A DNA stretch of 64,000 nt. Source: Arsenophonus sp964026495. GTDB taxonomy: Bacteria > Pseudomonadota > Gammaproteobacteria > Enterobacterales > Enterobacteriaceae. The stretch is from contig NZ_OZ032148.1 of the NCBI RefSeq assembly GCF_964026495.1, positions 62,001-126,000 of the forward strand. Direction: 5' to 3'. The notes beneath the pieces were generated by a model. That model worked only from the letters and a program-made list of their open reading frames with translations, was not told the DNA's origin and ran no database searches. The translations under genes were made by a program, and so were the position numbers. Positions 58,613 to 64,000 of the stretch are shown in pieces (the stretch's first letter is position 1; each line of letters starts with the position of its first letter).

Positions 58613-58858
58613 TCATAAGTTTATGCAAAAATAACAATTAAAACAGGTGTTGTTAGAAAAAGGGATCATATAATCAGAAAAAACTTTTCGGTTATTTATA
58701 GGAATATTACTCCAATCAGTAAGATCAGTTATTAATGTTAGATTATAATAATGAGTAGAATATAATTTAAATACAATTAGTTTATTAAATGGACTATTAG
58801 TAATTAAAATTAAAATTTTAAGCAATGGTAATAATATAACATGAAATATGTTATTTTT
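58613..58858 (-). pseudogene. glpF: Remnant of glpF (glycerol facilitator)
   Basis: Directly upstream of glpK, as in the E. coli glpFK operon. The minus strand keeps about 80 open codons whose residues follow the last third of GlpF in order. PLL, then L..F match GlpF PLL...L.GF; LYSTHYYNL replaces MNPARDFGP (second NPA box); LTDWSN replaces LAGWGN; YMIPF replaces YFLVPLF. Almost every change is one expected of G/C-to-A/T drift (G to N/D/S, A to T, P to S, R to H). With the NPA box destroyed and a stop at 58859-58861, it cannot make a channel. Confidence 0.7.
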
Positions 58859-60301
58859 TTATAAGTGAAATTTAATATGGTGGAGTTTATATTAAGAATA
58901 ACTTTAATGATAAATTTTTTTGGAATAGTAATAAATCTTGGTAAAAAATATTAATTTTAAAAAAAATCTTTCAGTTTTGCTATTATTTATATTTTTATAA
59001 TCAAAAATAGTTTAAAAGATAATATATATAAAGTATGTAAAATTAATTTTTTCAAGTTATATAAAAGAATATAAAGTTATTTTTATAAAAATAAATAAAA
59101 TAAAAAATACTGTAAAAAATTAAAGTGTATTACTAAAATCTTGTGTATAAACTAAAATAGTTAGAAAAAATTTTATTACAGTAATTTTTTTAAAAATAAT
59201 TCTAGTTGTACATCTATAATGTTTATAAGTGTAATAATATTAAGTTTTTAGAAATTAAGATATAAATTAAGATATATTGACTTATAATGGTAAATTTAAT
59301 AATTGGAATTATATTTTTATCTTCTTATAAAATCTAAAAATAATATAATACCAAAAATTTTTATTTGATAATTTTAGAGAAAGTTAAAGTTTTGTGATAA
59401 AATTAATATTATTTTTATAGAAAAAATATTTTTAATATTATGTTTTTAAAATTTTTAGATTTTTTTATAAACATAATAAGTATTTAATTTTTCATGTATT
59501 TTTATAATTCTTAATTATTATTGATGATAATTTTGTATTTTTTGTGATGCATAATTTTTTATAATTATTTATATAGATTAAATATTAATGCAAATTATTT
59601 TTTATGAAAAATATAAATATTAAATTTTAATATTTTGATATAATTAAGTTTTAGAAACAACAAAAATTATATATGATAATTAAAAATTAAAAAAGAAAAA
59701 AAATTAGGTTCATGAAGATAAAATTTTAAAAAATCTTTGTAAGATAAACTTTTAATATTTATTTAATATATAAATATAATACTTATTTTTAAAAAAATAA
59801 TATTTTGTTTATGACCATTAGTATTTGAGATAATTTTTATTTTTTTGCTTCTCTTAATATATCTTATATAAAAATATGTAATTTTTCTTTTTGTATTTTT
59901 TACATTTTAGATATTTATTTAATAAATATTAAGTATCATATATATTTTATATAATAGATATTATATTAATAATTACATACAATAAATTAAAAATATATAT
60001 AATTTTTAAAGATTATTTATTTAATTATTAATTATTTTTTATACTTTTCGTAGTAATTATTTATATGTTAAAATTTTTATAATGTTTTACAATGATATAA
60101 GCATTATAAATCAGATAAGTTAAATATATTATTTATTTAATAAATAAATCTGTTTTTTGTGATATGTATAATGAATTTTTCATATTTTTATCATAATTTC
60201 ATTATGTATAGATCTTTATAAATCTTTTTTTTGAAGGATTATATCAATCATCATTCTTAAATAAGAACTATAATTTCCATAGTGACTAATCTCCATAGTT
60301 A
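58859..60301. other. 1.4 kb gap between the glpF remnant and hslU
   Basis: Extremely A/T-rich, no recognisable gene. E. coli has the 5' part of glpF, then zapB, rraA and menA here. Just downstream of hslU, ATAGT/ACTAT repeats could form a weak hairpin but I do not call it. Confidence 0.55.
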
Positions 60302-61633
60302 TTATAAAATAAACTTACTTAAATCTTCATCAGCTACTAATTCATCAAGATGTATAGATACATAATCAGCGTTAATTGTAATCATTTGTCCATGACGTTC
60401 ATTGGCATTAAAAGAAATATCTTCCATTAAACGTTCTAGTACAGTATGTAAACGACGAGCACCAATATTTTCTGTTTTTTCATTGACTTTCCATGCTGTT
60501 TGTGCAATTTTTTCAATTCCATCTGGAGTAAATTCGATATTTAAACCCTCAGTGGCCATTAATGCTTTATATTGTACTGTTAAAGAGGCATTAGGTTCAG
60601 TTAAAATACGTTCAAAATCTTCTGTTGTTAATGCTTTTAATTCAACTCTAATAGGCAGTCTTCCTTGTAGTTCAGGAATCAAATCCGAGGGACTAACAAT
60701 TTGAAATGCACCGGAAGCAATAAATAAAATATGATCGGTTTTTACCATGCCATGTTTAGTAGAAATTGTACATCCTTCGACTAATGGTAGTAAATCGCGT
60801 TGTACACCTTCTCTTGAAATATCTGGTCCAGAAGTTTGTCCATGTTTACAAATTTTATCGATTTCATCTATAAAAACGATACCATGTTGTTCTACTGCAT
60901 CAATTGCTTGTTGTTTCAATTCTTCTTGATTAATTAATTTTGATGCTTCTTCTTCTATAAGAATTTTGAAAGCATCTTTTATTTTCATTTTTCTTGTTTT
61001 ATGTTTTTGTCCTGCAAGATTTTGAAATATAGATTGTAATTGACTAGTCATTTCTTCCATACCAGGTGGGGCCATAATTTCAACACCAACTGCTGTTGTA
61101 GCAACTTCAATTTCAATTTCTCTGTTATCTAACATTCCTTCTCTTAATTGTTTTTTGAAAGCTTCACGTGTTGTAGAAGACTCTATATGTATATCAGGTT
61201 TTCCCCAATTATTTTTAGATAGTGGTACTAAAACATCTAGAATACGTGCTTCAGCAAGTTCTTTTGCTCGATGACGATTTTTTTCTATAGATTGTAGACG
61301 TACCATTTTTAATGCTGCATCAGTTAAATCACGAATAATAGAATCGACTTCTTTACCAACATAACCGACTTCAGTAAATTTGGTTGCTTCTACTTTAATA
61401 AATGGCGCGTTAGCTAATTTTGCTAATCTACGAGCAATTTCAGTTTTACCAACACCTGTTGGTCCAATCATTAAGATATTTTTTGGTGTTACTTCTTGAC
61501 GTAATGTGTCATTGAGTTGCATTCGACGCCAACGATTCCTTAATGCAATAGCAACAGAACGTTTTGCTTTGTTTTGCCCGATAATATGATTATTTAATTC
61601 AGTAACAATTTCATGAGGTGTCATTGCAGACAT
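60302..61633 (-). CDS. hslU: HslU, ATPase of the HslUV protease
   Basis: AAA+ unfoldase that caps and activates the HslV peptidase. The 443 residues equal E. coli. Walker A GPTGVGKTE (about 56-64), pore motif GYVG (about 90-93), a retained I-domain (about 110-240) and Walker B GIVFIDEIDKI are visible, and the C-terminal EDLSKFIL tail that inserts into HslV is intact. AAGGA lies seven bases before ATG 61633. Its start is 10 bp from the hslV stop, in one operon. Confidence 0.99.
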   Translation of the reverse strand: MSAMTPHEIVTELNNHIIGQNKAKRSVAIALRNRWRRMQLNDTLRQEVTPKNILMIGPTGVGKTEIARRLAKLANAPFIKVEATKFTEVGYVGKEVDSIIRDLTDAALKMVRLQSIEKNRHRAKELAEARILDVLVPLSKNNWGKPDIHIESSTTREAFKKQLREGMLDNREIEIEVATTAVGVEIMAPPGMEEMTSQLQSIFQNLAGQKHKTRKMKIKDAFKILIEEEASKLINQEELKQQAIDAVEQHGIVFIDEIDKICKHGQTSGPDISREGVQRDLLPLVEGCTISTKHGMVKTDHILFIASGAFQIVSPSDLIPELQGRLPIRVELKALTTEDFERILTEPNASLTVQYKALMATEGLNIEFTPDGIEKIAQTAWKVNEKTENIGARRLHTVLERLMEDISFNANERHGQMITINADYVSIHLDELVADEDLSKFIL

Positions 61634-61643
61634 GTTTAAATCC

Positions 61644-62174
61644 TTAAGATTTTAAAGAAAGTTCTTCAAAGTTAAAATTATGGTTGGTATATATGCAAAT
61701 ATCACTTGCTATATTCAAAGCTTTTTCTGTAATATCACGTGCACTCATTGCTGTGTTTTCTAGCATAGCACGTGCTGCAGCTTGTGCATATGGTCCGCCA
61801 GAACCAATAGCGATTAAGTCATGTTCTGGTTGAATAACATCACCATTTCCTGTAATAATCAGGGAGTTTTTTAGATCTACAATAGCTAATAGTGCTTCAA
61901 GTTTTCTTAGCATGCGGTCGGTTCGCCAATCTTTTGCTAATTCAACAGCAGCTTTTGTTAAATTACCCTGATGAATTTCGATTTTTCTTTCAAAAAGTTC
62001 AAATAATGTAAATGCATCAGCAGTACCTCCAGCAAATCCAGCAATAATTTTTTCATTATAAAGACGTCGTACTTTACGAACATTACCTTTCATGATTGTA
62101 TTGCCCATACTTGCTTGTCCATCACCACCAATGACGACTTGATCATTACGGCGAACGCTTAAAATTGTGGTCAT
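61644..62174 (-). CDS. hslV: HslV, peptidase of the HslUV protease
   Basis: Threonine peptidase forming a double hexamer, related to the proteasome beta subunit. The 176 residues (E. coli 176) begin MTTILSVRR, so after Met removal Thr is the N-terminal nucleophile. GDGQASMGNT, RRLYNEKIIAGFAGGTADAF and GSGGPYAQAAARA follow the family. AGGA precedes the ATG. About 90 bp upstream lies a well-preserved heat-shock promoter. Confidence 0.99.
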   Translation of the reverse strand: MTTILSVRRNDQVVIGGDGQASMGNTIMKGNVRKVRRLYNEKIIAGFAGGTADAFTLFELFERKIEIHQGNLTKAAVELAKDWRTDRMLRKLEALLAIVDLKNSLIITGNGDVIQPEHDLIAIGSGGPYAQAAARAMLENTAMSARDITEKALNIASDICIYTNHNFNFEELSLKS

Positions 62175-62265
62175 TCATTATCCTTTGATTATTTTATATT
62201 AAAAAAAATATTTGATCATATTTTTTTATAATGAAATAAAATTTGTATTTGCGTTATTAGGAATG

Positions 62266-62294
62266 TAGATGGGGGGAGAAGATGATTTTTCAAC
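62266..62294 (-). promoter_or_regulatory. Heat-shock (sigma32) promoter of hslVU
   Basis: On the minus strand, GTTGAAA (62294-62288) is followed after 11 bp by CCCCCCATCTA (62276-62266), i.e. 13 bp to CCCCAT. This matches the sigma32 consensus (CTTGAAA, 13-15 bp, CCCCATnTA) in one of the very few intergenic C/G runs. hslV starts about 90 bp downstream. Confidence 0.8.
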
Positions 62295-62302
62295 CCTTAC
62301 TA

Positions 62303-63070
62303 TTATAGAAGAATGCAATTTGATAAATCTATAGATTTTAATTGATCATTTTTTATTTTTTTTGTTTCTTTATTGTAAGGCTCTATCCTTATGGTAGGAA
62401 AATCTGATTTATTTTTAATGATGTTACTTTCTAAACCTAAAAATGCTAAATTTGCCTTCATGGATTCTATTTCTTCATTTTTTTTAAATGATAGACATTT
62501 TATTATTAAATAATTTTGCTGAATTTTATTTTGTGCTGCTAAAATAGATTTTTTATCAAAAGTAAATTTTTCTGGCAAAAGATTAATTATTTCTTTTGAT
62601 GTTTTAATATTTTTTTTGTTTTTACTTTTATATAAAGTTTTAATAGAAGAATTATTTTTTTTATTATCTATTTCTGTAACTAATTGCTTTTTTTTGTTAT
62701 TTAATATATTTTTATTATTACTGTTTACATTTGATTTGACTGAGTGATATAATTTTTCTAAATCATTATCTTTTTTTTTTAATTCTTGAATGTAATGCCA
62801 ACGTTCTTCAGGTTTTGGAGGTAGATTATCATTATTTTTTGTATTTATATTTGGTAATAAAGATTTATAAAAAGTTGATTTATTAAATAAAGAAGATTTT
62901 TTTGATGTATAACTTTTTTTTGAGAGATAATATAGGCTAATTATACAAATACTAATTATTATACTAATTTTAAAAATAATATTTTTAGGTAATTTTTGAT
63001 TAGTTTTATTTAAATGTTTATTTTTACGAGATGTTATGTATTTTTTGTTTATGTAATCTTTTTGTATCAC
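62303..63070 (-). CDS. ftsN: Cell division protein FtsN
   Basis: Bitopic divisome protein that triggers septal peptidoglycan synthesis. The 255 residues (E. coli 319) start at GTG 63070 with IQKDYINKK (like AQRDYVRR). A basic cytosolic tail precedes a membrane helix (about 31-48) and the conserved LPPKPEERWHYIQELK stretch (about 81-96), part of the essential region. A shortened lysine/asparagine-rich linker leads to a C-terminal SPOR domain (about 187-255, YLIIKCLSFKKNEE...ANLAFLGLES...NCILL). The Gln-rich linker of E. coli is replaced and shortened. An A10 run falls in codons for LKKKD (62771-62780). Confidence 0.94.
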   Translation of the reverse strand: MIQKDYINKKYITSRKNKHLNKTNQKLPKNIIFKISIIISICIISLYYLSKKSYTSKKSSLFNKSTFYKSLLPNINTKNNDNLPPKPEERWHYIQELKKKDNDLEKLYHSVKSNVNSNNKNILNNKKKQLVTEIDNKKNNSSIKTLYKSKNKKNIKTSKEIINLLPEKFTFDKKSILAAQNKIQQNYLIIKCLSFKKNEEIESMKANLAFLGLESNIIKNKSDFPTIRIEPYNKETKKIKNDQLKSIDLSNCILL

Positions 63071-63965
63071 GCTTATATTCGCTGATTAATAATTAATAAA
63101 AAGTTTTGTTTTTATTTTTTTATGTTATTGAATTTTACTAGTAATAACTAGTATTTAAGTTTAAAAATATCAAATAATTATCATATTTACAATAAAATTA
63201 GTTAAAATTTATTTTTATGTATTTTTGTATATTTTTTATAATATTATTGTATTATTATAATATATATTATATATAAATTGTAAAATTTTTTATTAAAAAT
63301 TACATTTTTATGTTTGTATTTATTAAATAAATTTTTAATAAAAAATATAATCTTTTATTAAAAATTAATATATAAATATATAAGTACAAATAATTTTTGT
63401 TTTTGATTTGAGTAAATATTTGATATTAATTAAAAAATAATTATTTATAGATTATAGATGATCATTTTTTTAAAAAAATAATTAAAAACAAAAAAATTAT
63501 ATTAAATAAAAATTTTATTGACTATATCAATAATTGATAATTTTGATTAGTATAAAAATAGTTAAAAATAAAATTGATTATAATATAAAATATTTTTAAT
63601 ATTTTTTATATTAATCTTTTATATTTAAATTATGTTTTTTTAGATATCAAAATAATATATTTTTTATTATAAAATATTATTATAGACAATATTTTTCTTG
63701 TTTTTTAAAAATCTCTCTTTTTTTTGCATATTTTTTGTTTAAAAAATATAGATATTAAAAATTAAATGTAGTTATATTTAATATCAAAATTATTTTTTAT
63801 TTTTTTTAATAATAAAGATATTGGTCATATTATAGAAAAGTCGATTTATTTACTTATTTTTTATAAATTATATATACATAAATTTGTTTTTTGATTAAGA
63901 TTTGTATTAATTTTGAAAGAAATAAGCAATATTTTATAAATTAATTATCATATATTAATAAAAAA
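63071..63965. other. 0.9 kb gap between ftsN and priA
   Basis: E. coli has cytR here; no LacI-family motif is visible. Contains ACTAGT twice (63137-63142, 63147-63152), able to form a tiny hairpin. Otherwise featureless A/T sequence. Confidence 0.55.
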
Positions 63966-64000
63966 TTAATATTTGATCGGATCCACGTCGATGCTCCATT
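63966..64000 (-). CDS. priA: 3' end of priA (primosomal helicase), cut by the window
   Basis: The last 35 bases are abruptly less A/T-rich. Read on the minus strand they encode WSIDVDPIKY then TAA (63968-63966), which matches the C-terminal ending of PriA (E. coli ...WVLDVDPIEG). The order priA-ftsN-hslVU on one strand, with cytR lost, is as in E. coli. Only ten residues are inside the window, so the call rests on this short motif plus synteny. Confidence 0.75.
   Translation of the reverse strand, partial: WSIDVDPIKY

Noticed and set aside
1..64000. tRNA genes, CRISPR arrays, prophage, IS elements or toxin-antitoxin modules
   Set aside because: No G/C-richer cloverleaf blocks with GTTCRA-type arms, no regularly spaced repeats, and no transposase, integrase or phage-like frames were seen on either strand.

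Overview
The window is a stretch of chromosome from a strongly genome-reduced, very A+T-rich gammaproteobacterium of the Enterobacterales, most likely an obligate insect (or other invertebrate) endosymbiont. Nearly every protein is readily recognised as the orthologue of an E. coli protein, most at very nearly the E. coli length, and gene order and orientation follow the E. coli chromosome over several blocks with many intervening genes deleted. I count 43 complete protein genes plus the 3' tip of a 44th (priA). Together they cover about 44.3 kb (about 69%). The rest is long, extremely A/T-rich intergenic sequence in which I see no tRNA, rRNA, IS element, prophage or CRISPR. Lineages such as Wigglesworthia, the reduced Arsenophonus relatives or Providencia siddallii would fit, but sequence reading alone cannot decide between them.

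Layout. (1) 2.4-9.2 kb, plus strand: yajC-secD-secF (Sec accessory complex), nrdR, ribD, ribH, nusB, pgpA. (2) 9.2-18.6 kb, minus strand: dxs, ispA (with an xseB remnant), the transporter yajR, and the cytochrome bo3 operon cyoABCDE. (3) 19.5-28.6 kb, plus: bolA, a decayed tig, clpP, clpX, lon, ppiD. (4) 29-38.3 kb: hha (minus), dnaX, htpG, adk, hemH (plus), ybaL (minus). (5) 39.9-55.9 kb: gpmB, talB, dnaK, dnaJ, nhaA, rpsT (minus), ribF, ileS, lspA, ispH, dapB. (6) 56.1-64.0 kb, minus: fpr, glpK, a decayed glpF, hslU, hslV, ftsN and the end of priA. Blocks 1-4 correspond to the E. coli 9-11 min region, block 5 to 99.9-0.6 min and block 6 to about 88.7 min. The joins ybaL|gpmB and dapB|fpr are therefore rearrangement or deletion junctions relative to E. 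coli.

Functionally the window supplies flavin synthesis (ribD, ribH, ribF), haem and haem O for a cytochrome bo3 oxidase (hemH, cyoE, cyoABCD), isoprenoids (dxs, ispH, ispA, with fpr as probable electron donor), diaminopimelate for peptidoglycan (dapB), cell division (ftsN), phosphatidylglycerol (pgpA), the Sec system, lipoprotein maturation (lspA), and an unusually complete ATP-dependent chaperone/protease set (DnaK/J, HtpG, ClpXP, Lon, HslUV, PpiD). Amino-acid genes that flank these loci in E. coli (thrABC, carAB) are absent here.

I found no new multi-gene system. The points worth a second look are subtler. Heat-shock (sigma32-type) promoters survive in front of dnaK (two) and hslVU in otherwise A/T sequence. 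Pseudogenes of glpF, tig and xseB are still readable at their syntenic positions. Three proteins (DnaX, YajR, YbaL) end at domain boundaries and lack regulatory or interaction domains. Hha/YmoA is almost unchanged. Long in-frame poly(A) tracts lie in essential genes, and there are several perfect hairpins between genes.
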